Part shown: piece by piece, positions 41,550 to 53,930 of the stretch | Layout of the letters: every line of letters starts with the position of its first letter | Position numbering within the stretch: the first letter of the stretch is position 1 | From: Bimastos eiseni | Lineage: Eukaryota > Annelida > Clitellata > Crassiclitellata > Lumbricidae | Direction of reading: 5' to 3' | Length of the DNA stretch: 64,000 bases | Assembly: GCA_959347315.1 (NCBI GenBank) | Contig: OY365819.1 | Location: 23,826,589 to 23,890,588, forward strand | Program-made: the position numbers and the translations under genes | Notes under the pieces: model-generated | Told to the model about the DNA's origin: nothing | Seen by the model: only the letters and a program-made list of their open reading frames with translations | Databases searched by the model: none

Positions 41550-44500
41550 ACAGCGTCGTTGCCAGTGATCATAATGATAATGATAGTCCAACCGTTATTT
41601 ATTTATCTGTTTATGACGTTGCTATCCCTAGCCTTGTTAACTAATTGTACTAGGTATTAGATAAAATCATACATTCTATTCGACGAAACTTCATTCTGTT
41701 CAACTGTTTCATTCAGCGGCCCTTGATGCTCCTCTTTTAAATTAAAACATTGAAACAAAATTTAAATAGTTTTAACTTAAAATTATGATAAAAATTTAAC
41801 CAGTGTCCAAACATTTGGATCATTGTAATCATTCGTTGAAAAGTCAAACTTTTATGAATAGGCGTTATCATTAATTTGATTGTAGGTGTTTAGGCTGTTA
41901 GTAAACACGAGAAACATTATTCAGTCGAGGAAAATGTCAATACTTTAACACGTATCATCATTCCACCAATTGATGCGAATAACGAAGTAATGAGCAGTTA
42001 TAATATTATATTTGCAATTCGTTAGTTGATAAATAAAAATGTTGGAGGGAAAGAATCTAACGTTCTGTATATAGCACCTCAAAAAATGCTCTGAAGGGCT
42101 GCTACTCTACGCATATAAGCTTAGATGGATCAATGGAACAAAAACGCTGTTATTTACCGTCTCAGTGGTCACTAACAAAGCTCTTAAGAGGAAATTTGGT
42201 CTATTAATCATGTTCCAGGTCAAATCGCAGTGGTTTTAACACAGACTAAAAGTCTTTTAAACCACTTTAAGTCCTTGTTATGTTGTTTTTAATGCTATGT
42301 TATATTGTGTTGTATTGTGTTTTGTTGGGCCAGTTGGAGAACCACCCAAGGACATGTCGACCCTGGGGCTGTGGAGTCAGATTGAACGTCGAGCACCGAA
42401 CAATCAGGAGTAAATCTTAAACATGGTTACAATGCTTTCAGAGATGCAAAATGGCAACGCATCATTTTGATGCAGATTATGATCATCTTCAATAAAATTT
42501 AATAACACGTCATATTTTGACGAATTTACAGAGAATGGGCAAGTTGCTAATCTGGCATCTGCTTTCTATCGTATGAGAAACGGCTGCAAAATAGGAGTCC
42601 ATTGGTGATTAACAGCAGCATCGTACCAAGCCATAATTGCGCCCTTTGGCTATATACAATTAAATTTCAGAACTATCACACTTTGTTGCCTTTCTAAATT
42701 TATAATTATAATATAAAATATATTAATAGACAAATAGTTTTCTGTAATTTTGAATAGATAATTATAAATATTTTTATAGAAACAAAATAGGCCCCTTTGA
42801 TGATCTGCAGAAATAATAATATTGAAGGCAGTTGATTATAACCAAACAACATTTTGGCCTAAATGCTTTCGAAAAAGCGGACAACGTGTAGTGACCGATT
42901 ACGTAAATTTTGTACCATTGATGTTAGGTCTATAAACAAAAGTGATCAGGCAACAAAATATGGATAAATGACTCATTACAATGTCATAATTATAATACTT
43001 GAATGTTTCATTTTAACTTTCATAATTAGACAGGATGTATAGTAGTCACTTTCTCAGTTGCACGTTTCAACTGTAATTTTAGTTTTTATTTGTAAATAGA
43101 AATACTATCACGTTGACAAGAATGAATGAATTTACGGAATAATCAGTTATTCCATCTTGAAATTTGTGCCCATTCTATGTTTGTGCCTTGTGCCACGGCA
43201 CTGTTGGCCCCGCCCTTGACATCAGTTTCGTAGCTGCCTCTGTAGCGCCTGGGAGCGAACCTTGCTCAAACGCCCTCCCACTGAGCAAGGTCCATTTTCA
43301 GTGCCTCATGAAGAAGTTACAGAACGACACAACTACACAACTGTTATTCTGTTTGCTGCACTCTCTCATGGACTTAACGGATTATTTGGTGTTTGTGAGT
43401 GTAGGCCTACACTGGACCTCTTCAGACACATCTGCAAATCGAAGTGTCTGCAAATCGAAGAAGCTGTCGAAGGTCAGTCCAAAATTAGTTTAACTCTTCC
43501 TCACTAGTTTTTCAACGAACAGAAGAAGTAGGTTTACAGAAATGTTCAAAGAAGTTCTATTCGATGAACAGAAAAGTGCTAAAATGTGTTCATTTCAACG
43601 AACACCGATAATTACTGCGTGTACAACTGTAGGCGTACATGCAGCCGAGCAACTTATCTGAATATGAGTAACGTCCTAGTTAGACTAAATTTGTGAAAGT
43701 ATGACGTATTTACTCTACACGGAACGAGTGGAATCATGTCAACCAGTTTTTTAGCTGTCACTTAATGGCTTAATTTCAATAACGTGAAAGCATTGGTCTA
43801 TATTGAAGTGTGTTTGTTTATGCACGGTCGGGACGCGGTCTGCTGTTAACTGATGCGTGATAAATACCGCGAATCTATCACGCGCTAGTCAGACGCGTAG
43901 GGGCTACGAGCCTACGACGATATTCGTCAGACGAATGCGCGATACGACGCTAAGGCTTTTGATTTTGTAAATCTACTATCTACCTAAATTATAAGAAACA
44001 ATAATTTTGCATCGGCCGAGGGGTCGCCCCTCAGCCCTTGGCGTCTTGGAGCAATTGCTCCTCTTAGTAGCGTCATGGCGCTGCTTGGTAAGGTACTGAT
44101 GATAGATTTGGTTTATGTTTCATTAGGCTCAGTCACAACTCTGCAATATAACACGTGAGACTCGATGGAAGATCCAGTCATTTGTATTTGTCACATTTTG
44201 TCAATTCTGTAATCATAAAAATTATCGGTTGTTGGAGAACTTGGGGCTGCAGGCCACAATGTATGATTATCAGAGCTATTTATTCACAAACAATACGTTG
44301 CTTTAAAACCTAGGCTTATCAATAGTTGCATCGTCAACGCTTTTCTGCTTTATTTTCAGTAATAGAGTTGCTTCTTTCGATCTACCTGTCTTGAAACTTG
44401 AAAAATATCGCAATTCAGATTTCTGGCATTTACGTTTGCTTTCGTTATCGCTTCGTCGGTGTTTCCCCGCACTGGCGCCTATTGTGTTAGCTCCGATAGA

Positions 44501-44690
44501 TGCCTTTGAGGAGTTCCTTATATTTTAGCCTGTCTGCAGAATAAAACGACGAATTTCATTATTAAATCGCGTAGTTTAGAAGAACTTTTAACAAATGAAT
44601 ATTAATTACTGATTACGAGGTCCACATAACCCGTAATTAAATTTTCTATCAGGATGCTTATTAATTGGCGTCTATTTTACAATGTAGGAG
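41550..44690. other. No supported gene
   Basis: AT-rich DNA with short open frames only. The longest, 43,164-43,493, has no recognisable motif, and two frames are open there at once. One TAGGCCTA palindrome at 43,402 lies inside GTGTAGGCCTACAC. I see nothing else. Confidence 0.5.
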
Positions 44691-44699
44691 CAAACTTGC

Positions 44700-45360
44700 T
44701 GCCTTTATCGCACTAAGATCGCTACAGCGCCTGAACATTGACTGGGTGGTTGGCTGTATGTTGTCACCACACGAGATGACTGCAAGCTAACAGACTTGGC
44801 ATTCCGTTCGCCTACCAAACCAGACCGTGGTCTCGCCGTCGCTACCACCATGCATCTATTTATAAATAGTCTTGCTGTTTTCCATCTGCTCCGACTCGGG
44901 CCCCTGCGCGCCTGGGATACATGTAGGCCTAAGCTTACGCGGCGGCGCATGTGTGAACGACAGTGGCATCCCACGCCTAGTAGGCCGACTTTCCGTTCGA
45001 TTAGAGGGTGAGTGTTGCCCCGTCTGGCCTCCTGCCGTTCCGTTCGGAACAGCCCAACCGGCTCTCGAGTGTTTGGGACGTGGGCCTTAAGGAGGGCCCG
45101 CCATATGATGTCGTTTATGGCATGGTGGCGTAGGAAGCGTCCCTGAGATCTTAGACATACAAAGCCATGATGGTCCTCTTAGCTCACCCTCTCTCCCACA
45201 GAAGCACCTGTGGGGACCACATAGGTTCAGGCCCAACCGAAGCCCCACCGCTACACGAACCGCCTCGTTGTCCAGGATTAGGCCACATGCCGAAATCAGC
45301 ATAGTGGTCAGTCAATCGACTAGTGACGCCTGGCAGCCGCATCCAACGTGGTAACGCGGC
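44700..45360 (-). pseudogene. Non-LTR retrotransposon 3' end, family X, copy 2
   Basis: The minus strand reads LISACGLILDNEAVRVAVGL at 45,300. After frame changes it continues with an IWRALLKAH block near 45,100 and a LLGVGCHCRSH block near 44,965. These correspond to LGLRLSNEDVRLAAGL, IWRALGRAK and later blocks of copy 1. Stops and frameshifts are present, and there is no readable RT core. Confidence 0.65.
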
Positions 45361-45850
45361 CACTGGCCTTAAGACGGATAATTTCAGCTTTGTCTAATTC
45401 AATAGAGACTTTCCCAGATGCTCTGATCGTCTTGGCAAGCTGAATAAGAGAAGACCCAACAGGTCGCCCTACTCTGGGCCCACCTGCAAGGACATGAAAC
45501 GGTAGCCAAACCAGGGAACCAAAGAAGCAGAGTTTGCCTGAAATGATTGAGCTCTGGGATAACTTAGTAACCGAGGGAAGAGGATTGACGTACAGTTTAA
45601 AAGCGTTGATGGTGGAAACAGAACGACAGAGCCTACAATCCCACATGTCATTCTCATGCGTCTTGAATGAAGAGGAGCTCTATAAGGCAAGAGAAGCGCT
45701 CGATTAAAGAAAGTGAACAGTTATCAAGAGTAACACCCAGATCCTGAGCACTTGATGAATGAGAGAAGAGTGGACACTTTTCAGACAGTGATGCATTGCC
45801 TGAGAGGCATGTCTGAGTCAATCTGGGGCAATGCGACAGAATAGGCTGCA
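45361..45850 (-). pseudogene. CR1-like LINE relic
   Basis: The minus strand contains FSHSSSAQDLGVTLDNCSLS near 45,765. The fixed DLGVTLD block marks the region after the CR1-like RT core. Downstream KLYVNPLPSVTKLSQ and neighbours are decayed. It abuts the family X fragment at about 45,360, so one inserted beside or into the other. Confidence 0.6.
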
Positions 45851-46285
45851 ATATATATGTGTAGTTTCGAATTTGTAGTTTCTTTTGCGAAATGGTTATA
45901 ACTTATAACCTGTGCACTCATTGTGTAATGAGGCTGACACATAACGATCTCTGTCTTTCGAAAACAACAACCAATCGAAACATTTCACTGTTATTTTCGT
46001 ATTTAACACCTAAACATTAGTAAAGATTTGCTATTTTCCTGTAAGAGACAGTTCTTGTGTTATCCAGTGTAATACAATGACTCTTTAAGTTCAAATTCTT
46101 CTTGTTCACTTAATCGGGCTTAATTTCCCTATTTCGTTTTACTGTAACTCATCTACCTCCTCCTCTTTCTCCTTCTCGTCTTCTTCCTCTTCGTCTTCTT
46201 CGCCGTTTTCTACCTCTAACTCCTAATACTAAACAAATGACATGCAGAGTTCTCCTCCTTCTTACACCTCTCACTTGTGACTGTT

Positions 46286-46594
46286 ATGATTCTGTTTGGA
46301 TTTGGATTTGTTCTGGCTTTGGAAAGCTCACGAGCCATTCCTTTTTGTGGTTCAAGCACCTTACAAATAATAATGAAGAAAGGTTTTGATCGAGTGTCGA
46401 TTATGCTCCAACACGTATACCATATAAATCACCAATTGATGACCAAAGACAACTTCCCTAGGCAGGCTACTGTTCTAAATGCTCAATTGAAACCTGCCCT
46501 TATAACCGCTTGTCATATGAGAGTGAATTCAAGGTCTCGATCTGTAATGCGAAGAAGAACGATTGAAGATGGCTTTACTTATTGGTGGCAATAG
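46286..46594 (+). CDS. Hypothetical small secreted protein (uncertain)
   Basis: The ATG at 46,286 opens 102 codons. They begin MILFGFGFVLALESSRAIPF, which looks like a signal peptide with a possible cleavage after the Ser/Ala region. A single Cys-Gly, dibasic and Arg-rich stretches (MKK, MRRR) follow, and the frame ends at TAG 46,592-46,594. No family is recognised. A pyrimidine-rich tract at 46,140-46,225 lies upstream and could belong to an acceptor. It might be a peptide precursor or chance. Confidence 0.25.
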   Translation: MILFGFGFVLALESSRAIPFCGSSTLQIIMKKGFDRVSIMLQHVYHINHQLMTKDNFPRQATVLNAQLKPALITACHMRVNSRSRSVMRRRTIEDGFTYWWQ

Positions 46595-47084
46595 AACTGC
46601 TTGCTGATATTGACCATACTCGCTCTCTATTTTTAGTCGCGCTTAATAGTAGCGCTGCTTATTATGTGTGATTATCTTGGTTGAAACTTTTAAAATGAAA
46701 GTTAAACTGTTTAATTAGCATGAATTATTTTTCAGAATGCCTCAAATGACAAGTCTGTGTGTGACCTTTTACGCCTTAGTCTAAAATGTGCGAGTTGTGA
46801 GAAAGTTCTAGTATATCTCTGAACGGTGAGTGGCAAGTTTCAATCTTAGTGTTGGTATACAAGCAGAGTTAATTAAAACATGGAACGATCACCTTTCCAA
46901 TATAGCTTCTAAAATCGCAAATAACATAGAAATAATCTAAGGAATGGCACATTCCTTGTCAAGTAACATTCCTCCTTTATATTACAATGATTCACCGGCC
47001 ATTTCACGCCTACCAGTCCATTGTCAATATTATAATTATGGGTTTCGAACTACAGCTGTAGATTGAATCGGTAACCCCTCATAA

Positions 47085-47225
47085 GGGCGTGCAGAAAAGG
47101 GCGGCCCTCAAAAGGGCGCGCCTCATAAAGACGACTGCCTCAAAAAGGCGACACGCAAAAGGGCGACACGCAAAAGGGCGACACGCAAAAGGGCGACACG
47201 CAAAAGGGCGACACGCAAAAGTGCG
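47085..47225. repeat. 15-nt tandem repeat arm (fold-back element F3, one arm)
   Basis: At least four exact head-to-tail copies of GGGCGACACGCAAAA, with diverged units upstream (GGGCGCGCCTCATAAA and relatives). It sits 60 nt before the 35-nt array. No matching inverted arm is found in the window; the far side was overwritten by the LINE at 51.2-52.6 kb or decayed. Confidence 0.75.
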
Positions 47226-47999
47226 ATTTCTGGTTTCATGTTCTTTTTTGAATAGACTGTTCACTTGAGTGAATATTGTCGAAGTAGGAGCTGGGTTGAT
47301 CAATAGAATCATGCTTTAGGCGAAGTTGATGAAAAATCATGCTCGAATATAGACGAGAGTGATGAAAATAATTGAGCTAAAGGAGAAGCCGATCGATGAG
47401 AAAATTATTTTTGATTAGAAGCTCGATGGATGAAAAGGATTATGCTTAGGAAAATACGAGATCGATGAAAATAATTCATGCCAAAGCGGAAGCGGGATCG
47501 ATAAGAAAATTATGTTTAATTAGAAGCTGGATTGTTGAAAGGAAGCATGTTTTAGTATAAACGGGATTGATGAAAATGATCGTGCTATTACAAGTAAAGA
47601 ATCATGCTTAACAAGAAGCTTGATTGATAAAAAGAATCATATTTGAATATAAGCGGGATAGATGAAAATAATTTTGCTTCAGTAGAAGCGGTATCGATGA
47701 CAATGTCATGCCTAATTAGAAGCTGTATTGATCAAAAGAATCATGGTTGAGGCGAAGCTGGATTGATAAAATGAATAATGTTCGAATATGAGCAGGATTA
47801 ATGAAAATAATCGTGCGAATGCGAAAGCGAGATTGATGAGAAAATAATATACAATTAGAAGCTGGATTGGTGAATAAGCATGTTTCAACATAAACGGGAT
47901 TGAGGAAAATGATTGTGCTACTTCAGAAGCGGTGACTGCATAAATAGAAAATGAATTGAGGAAAATATTGCTGTTTGAATTGAAACGGGAATGGTGATA

Positions 48000-49194
48000 A
48001 GGGGTCGTTCACATATTATATAACGCATAAAATCTCAATTTTTGACCCACTCCCTACCCCTATAACGTTATATAACAGCAGCTGTGACCCTCCCACCCCT
48101 ATATTATATAACAGATATGCTACCCAACCCGTACCCCACCCCAGCCTATAAGCACATTAAATCGACATAATTGTATTGCACAATTTGACACTTTTATAAC
48201 AATACAATGTTAGTTAGCACTTTAATAGTAGTGATTCAACTGATAATTGCCTTTGTCCAATTCAAGAACTGCAGTAAAAATCATCATATGCCCAATTAGC
48301 AATGTAACAAAAGCTACCCTAAAATTGTGTACTCTCTTGTGCCAATGATGAAAAGAACGGATGTATGAGCTCATGTGCATCTTAATAATCGGACTTTAAA
48401 TGGCGCTAAATTCACTTGTATTAATTACGGTAACCAATTGGGTAGTCGACGATTGTCACCATGTATCAACATGTAGCCTAAGCCTACTATAATACAGCAT
48501 AACAATACATGATAGTGACATACATCCTATTTAAAAACACCATTTTAGTTTCCCTCCTGTTTTGCACTAGAAATGAGCATTGCGGTATCACAAAGAATGG
48601 ATTGGTTTAATATTGCACTATCAGATATTTATCGATAAGTTCGCAGTACAACTCTACCTATTAATAGCGTATGATGTATACAGAGTGCGTACTACGACTG
48701 CATTTGGGTATTTAAGCAAACATAATCTATTTGCGCATACTATAGAAAATGAAATCAAACGTCATGATAATACCTACCAAAATAAATATTTGAAGTGAAT
48801 TAATTTAAATTTAAACCAGAATCAAAACAGCACACAGAATTGAATTTTAGAGCGTTTAAAGCTATGCACGTGAAATTGTTAAACTTGTAAACAGCAAATT
48901 GTTAGAAGTGGATTTATAAAATAATAACTAAGAACGTCAAATCAATTCGCCAGGTGACAGCTAATGGTGATAGTTTTGGTTCACAACGTATTGTGAACTT
49001 CGATTAAACAATGAACGTCCGTGGTACATGGAATTTCCATTTGGCAAGCAAAAAGGCAAAATAGCATAAGCTGCAAAAAGTTTGTAATATAACAAAACCT
49101 TCAACCTACCCCCCACCCTACATAATATAACGCTAAGAAAACCGGAACCCACCCACCTACCCCTTTAGCGTTATATAATATGTGAACGGCCCCT
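48000..49194. mobile_element. Non-autonomous DNA transposon with 27-nt terminal inverted repeats
   Basis: The left end AGGGGTCGTTCACATATTAT is mirrored by ATAATATGTGAACGGCCCCT at the right, 27 nt with one mismatch. Sub-terminal C-rich blocks (CTACCCCTATAACG at 48,053; CCTACCCCTTTAGCG at 49,157) also face each other. The interior has no transposase; the 48,580-48,798 frame has no motif. No clear target-site duplication is visible. It interrupts the 35-nt array, so it arrived later. Confidence 0.75.
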
Positions 49195-49631
49195 GAGATT
49201 TCTGCCTATATGGAATCTAGAATCAATAAAGGATTTTGAATAGATGTTGCATTGATGAAAACACTTCTGTTTAATTAGAAGCTGGATTGTTGAATACGAT
49301 TGTGTCTCACTAGAAGCTAGATTGATTGATTAATGTAATGTCGTTTAAATGGAAGTGGGAATGCTGAATAGATTTTAACTCCAAGGTGAATTGATATAAA
49401 GATTTCTGATTAAGTACAATCTAGATTAATGAAATGAATTCTCTCTAGTTAGAAGCCGGATTGATGTGAAAAAATTTCGTTTAAGTGGAGGCTGGAATGA
49501 TCAATAGATTACTTACTGTTTTGGTGGAATGGTGAAAATAATTATGTCTGACTATGGGCTGGGTTGGTTTTAAAAAGTTCTTTAATTGGACATGAAAATG
49601 ATGAAAATATTTCTGCCCAAATGGAAGGGTG

Positions 49632-49979
49632 TCCGCTCGATAGTCCGAAGGCTCAATAGTCCGAAGGTTCGACAGTCCGAAGGTTCGGCAGTCCGAAGGT
49701 TCGATAATCCGAAGATTCTCTAATCCGACATTAATTTAACTAGAACCTGGTTTAATTGATGAAAAGAATGTGTAAAACTGGGAGCTGGATTGATATGAAA
49801 AGAATCATGCCTAAATGGAAGCTGGATGAATGAAAAGAATTATGTAATCCCGCTTCTAACAAACAATTCTTCTCATCAGTCCAGCCACCATTAAAACCAC
49901 AATCTTTTATCATCTATCGACCGATCACCATGCAATCTTCGGACTGTCGAACCTTCGGACTGTCGAACCTTCGGACTAT
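49632..49979. repeat. Fold-back element F4 with 16-nt arm repeats
   Basis: The left arm (49,632-49,730) has about six units like AGTCCGAAGGTTCGAC. The right arm (49,934-49,979) carries the inverse (CCTTCGGACTGTCGAA) about three times. Between them lie 35-nt array units in plus orientation (49,740-49,850) and then in inverted orientation (49,860-49,910). The element is therefore a nested palindrome. Confidence 0.7.
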
Positions 49980-51190
49980 GGATACAGAACCGTAGGAACT
50001 GGATTTATGATAACATCCATGTTCAGCTGATGCAAAATCGTGGCCAATTAGAAGCGGGATCGATGAAAAAATTATGTATAATTACAAGCTGTATTGACGA
50101 TAATTCGGTTACAGACTTATCGTCTACGACATTCCGTCTAAGCAGTGCTGGTCTGATTTAAAGAATTATGTTTATGCCGGATAGGTGAAAATGATTGTTA
50201 AGCTGGAAGCCTGACTGATGCAAAGAATGATGCTTAAATGGAAGTTTAATCGATGACAGGAATTCTGCTTAAATGAAAGTTTGAATCCTTAAAAGAATGT
50301 CGTTTAAACGGAATAGGTGCCGATGAAAAGAATTTACTGTTCAACTGGGAGGTGGATAGCTAAAGGGAATCATGCCAAAATGGAAGCTTGATAAGCTTAG
50401 ATGCAAATAATCATGCTTAAATGGAGCTTAATTGATGAAAATAATTCTTGTTTATTGGAAAAATGACTTCTGAAAAGAATGCCGTTGAAATGGAAGCGAG
50501 ATCGATGATTTAAATTTGGCAAAAGCTGGACTGATTAATAGAATTCTGTTTGAACTAAAAGATGAGTAGATGTAATAAATTATGTTTAACTGAAAGCTGG
50601 ATTGATGAAAAATAATTTTTAAACTAGGTGCTAGACTGATGCTACGAATAATGCGTTAATGGAATCTGGATTGATGAAGGTAACTCTGGAAGCGTGGCTG
50701 ATGAAAAAAATTCTAAATGCTGATGAAAAGAATTCTAAATGTTTTGCAAAAGCTGGAGTGATGAAAAACACATTTGAACTAGAAGCTGAATCGAAGTACT
50801 TAATTAGACCTATATAAAACTTTAACTGGATTGATAAAAAGAATGCATTTTAAGAGAACAGGGATTATGAGAATATTTATCTAACTTGAAGCTGAATTGT
50901 GGATACGAATTTTACCTAATTAGAAACCTGCTTGATGAAAATAATACCGCTTAAGTGGAAACTGAAATGATGAAAAGATTTCTTTTTAAGTGAAGGCGGG
51001 ATCGATGAATAGATTTGTCTGACTAGAAGCTCGATTGATAAAAATAAATGTCGTTTAAGTGGAAGAGGAATGGAGACAAGATCTATGCCTGAATGGAAGC
51101 GGTAATATTGCAATTATTTATGTTTAATAGGAGACCGGAGTCATTAAAAGAATTATGTCTCACTAGAAGCTGGATAGATGACAAGATTCT

Positions 51191-52645
51191 TGCAATCCAG
51201 CGGAAGAGGTTGGGGAAAATATAAACAGACTCGAAACCGAATGTGAAAAACTCGGCCTTTTCCTAAATGGAACAAAATGCGAGATCATTTCGACTTCTGC
51301 TGATATCCAGAGAAACTTCGAACCAACAAGACAGTTCAGGTGGACTTACCCTTCAGAGGCCACACTCCTAGGCGCACCTCTGTTAACGGATACGACCTTG
51401 ACGAACACATTGAATGCACGCACAGTGGAGCTAAGGCGCATGATGGAAAAACTAACGCCACACATGACGCCCTCATCTTGCTCCGATACTCGCCAAGTTG
51501 CCACCCGACTGTTCTATACCCCTAAAAGCTGCCCATGCGAAGGCCACAAAGGACTGGAGGAGTATGACAAGGCCTTGCGGGTGGGCCTCGCTGAGGTGCT
51601 CAATCTTGTTCTCACCGACGAGGCATGGCTCCAAGCCACCCTGCCCATCAAAAGAGCAGGACTGGGCATCCGATCAGAGGTTTCGCTGACACTTCCAGCC
51701 TTCTTGACATTGGCCGCAGCCACTGATATACTCCAGACAAGGATTCTGCGAGGAACGCCCAAAAAGGACTCTGCCCTGGAGACACTTCAGGTCAAATGGA
51801 GGGAAACCAGCGGAGTACCGGAGCAAGAAGAAGCTTGGGCTCACAAGCAATCAAGATGGGACGGCCTTTTGATCGAGGTCGGAGTGGCAGACCTCGCCAC
51901 CAGCATGCCTGATTCTGGGAATCAGGCACGTCTTAGAGCAGTGGCAGCACCACACGCAGGCGACTGGCCCTTAGCCTACCGATCACCAACTGCAGGCTCA
52001 GACTTGACGATGAGGCCCTGAGGGTGGCGGTGCGTTACAGACTTGGGTTACCCGTCTATTTGCCTCATTGCTGCCCATGCGGTGCCCTGGTCGAGGGAAA
52101 CGGATATCACGGTCTCTCATGGGGCCTGGGCTATTATACGCTGGCCCAGACACGCGGCCCTGAACGACCTTATGTGTAGGAGTCTAATCCGTGCTGGGAT
52201 CCCCACTGTCAAAGAGCCGATGGGCTCGCCCCGATCTGACGGAAAAAGACCAGGCGGACTCACTCATATACCATGACGAGTGGGGCGGTGTTTGATATGG
52301 GGCGCGACAGTGTCAGATACAATGGCCACGTCATATTCGCCTGAAACATCACTAAGAGCGGGCGCAGCGGCCGAGAAGGCGGCGAACCTCAAAACTCAGA
52401 AAAACGCCGAGCTAGCCACCAGGTACGTCTTCACACCGGTGGCATTCGAAAGCTTTGGCCCAATCAATTTCAAAGGCCAAAGCTTCCTGTCAAAATCCGT
52501 CACTGGAGAGCAGAGGGAGACGACTTTCCTCTACCAGCGCATCTCGATGACTATTCAACGCTATAAAGCAGTTGCTTTCAAGGGAAGTTTCGCTGCTCAG
52601 GAGTCCAACGAGCAGGGCAACTCCGGGAGACATCAGCAGTAATTT
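51191..52645 (+). pseudogene. Non-LTR retrotransposon 3' end, family X, copy 3
   Basis: The copy starts abruptly inside a 35-nt repeat unit. It begins with an RT-core flank (near 51,205-51,400) in one frame, then shifts to the main frame (51,398-52,021). There PIKRAGLGIRSEVSLTLPAF matches the PVRDGGLVVRCAS block of copy 1, and LRAVAAPHAGDWPLAY matches APHSGDWMLAPP. A last segment at 52,280-52,642 has TTFLYQRISMTIQRYKAVAF. It ends in (TAA)n-like DNA. It is the longest copy in the window, with at least two frame changes and stops. Confidence 0.75.
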
Positions 52646-52659
52646 ACATTGAAGACCCT

Positions 52660-52709
52660 GATAATGATAATAATAATAATAAAAATATTAATAACAATAA
52701 TAATAATGA

Positions 52710-52740
<31 letters not shown>

Positions 52741-52918
52741 AATAATATTAATTGTAATTATAATAATAATGATGATAATATTAATTGTAATTATACAAAT
52801 AATAGTGATAATAATAATTATAACAGTAGTAATATTAATATTAATACTATTACTTACCCCTCTTCTCCATCTACCACCACTGCTATTTATAATATATATA
52901 TATATATATATATCGAGA
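52660..52918. repeat. (TAA/TTA)n tail and (TA)n tract
   Basis: ATAATAAT-rich DNA follows directly after the LINE copy and ends in TATATATA at 52,893-52,912. It is the 3' tail of the element, expanded. Confidence 0.85.
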
Positions 52919-52939
52919 TGTTTGCCCGTCCTAAGAGGC

Positions 52940-53260
52940 AAAGTAGGTAACGTTTTCTACAAATCTTCTCTACTTTCACAACTCCTCTTGCGCACCTTTC
53001 CCCGTTCATCTCCCTTCCTCCTCTCCTTCCAATCAACGTTCTCTTTTCCCTACCTCTCTCTCCAACACGCATCTCCTCACCTGCCCCTCCTCTTCAACCT
53101 CTCCTCCCCTTACTATTCCACCACCTCTACTTTAACTCAACTTCCCAGCCAATTTTGCCTCCATTATCCAATTTCCCTCCACTAACAATTCTCCCCTCTG
53201 CTCTCCGTTACCTACTCCACTTCTTCTACTCACATTCTCTGCGATCCTCATGATCTAACG
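52940..53260. repeat. Pyrimidine-rich tract
   Basis: The strand is dominated by CT-rich DNA (TCTCC, CCTCC, TTCC). The open frame through 52,649-53,185 joins the TA-rich repeat to this tract and is not a believable gene. Confidence 0.7.
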
Positions 53261-53348
53261 AAACGGCAGACAGGCAATGCCGGCGTATTAACTTTAGTTT
53301 GATGCTGATAAAATAAATTAACATTTGGTCTAGTTGATTTTATGATCT

Positions 53349-53381
53349 TCAATGATCTTCAACAAGTTTGAAGATCATTGA
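53349..53381. other. Perfect 14-bp hairpin
   Basis: TCAATGATCTTCAA, loop CAAGT, TTGAAGATCATTGA. An extra direct TGATCTTCAA copy lies just upstream. Function unknown. Confidence 0.75.
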
Positions 53382-53852
53382 TGCTTGTCTATGATTGCTG
53401 GGTTTCAAGGCTTAAAATATTCTGTATCTTGCATCCTGGTTTATGTTTCTTGTGTCGTCAGATCATCCAATGGTCTGGATCGTTACGATAACATGAATTA
53501 TCGCTCTCAGCGCATATTTTGCTGCAATACGAAGATGGTCCGAATCTGATGTCATTACGACTCTGTCCATGTTATCTGCTTTTGAAGTTATGTAATTTAA
53601 GTAGCTTCTTAGCCGCAACGCGTTGATTAACAAGATATCACATTTAATCGGAATTCGTTGTAGGCCTAAATCATCATGCAATGTATTAAATGGGATTATA
53701 GGTCAGGCCTATATTGATTCGAAAGTTCTATGAAACTAAGTATTTCTTATGTAAACTAAGCGCATCATTCCATCGAAGATTCATTGGGTAGTTATCACGT
53801 TAAGAAAAAGTCATTTGATATGACTGCATCACGTAGAATTTGCTAGAGGGTC

Positions 53853-53930
53853 CGTAGAGTAATGGATAACACACTTGGACGCAGAGCTAAAGAGCCGCGT
53901 TCTATACCCGTAGGGCTGTCCCTCGTCAGG
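53853..53930 (+). repeat. tRNA-like sequence (SINE head or tRNA pseudogene)
   Basis: GTCCGTAGAGTAATGGATAA resembles an Arg-type tRNA A-box arm. It is followed about 30 nt later by GCGTTCTATACCC, a degraded B box (GTTCnAnnCC). The anticodon arm does not fold cleanly by eye, so a SINE head or pseudogene is preferred over a functional tRNA. The flanking 53,382-53,852 and 53,931-54,789 show no supported gene. Confidence 0.45.

Larger units (their letters stand above)
47284..51190. repeat. Degenerate 35-nt repeat array
   Basis: Units of 34-35 nt centre on GAAGCTGGATTGATGAAAA followed by a TAATCATG-like half. They run through 47,284-48,000, 49,200-49,625 and 49,985-51,190, perhaps 65-75 units in all, many strongly diverged. 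Interruptions are a MITE (48,000-49,194) and a fold-back element (49,632-49,979). No consistent open frame exists. The same unit occurs at 39.4 kb and 62.6 kb. Confidence 0.75.

Noticed and set aside
43164..43507. Overlapping 109- and 81-codon frames
   Set aside because: No recognisable motif, no splice or start context, and two frames open together; not enough support for a gene.
47284..51190. Regularly spaced repeats resembling a CRISPR array
   Set aside because: The whole 35-nt unit repeats without distinct unique spacers, units are highly diverged, and the context is eukaryotic. It is a degenerate satellite or element interior.
52649..53185. 178-codon open frame
   Set aside because: It joins a (TAA)n tail to a pyrimidine tract and has no domain-like composition.
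53853..53930. Functional tRNA gene
   Set aside because: A-box and B-box-like parts are present, but the B box is degraded and no clean cloverleaf can be drawn by eye. SINE head or pseudogene is more likely.
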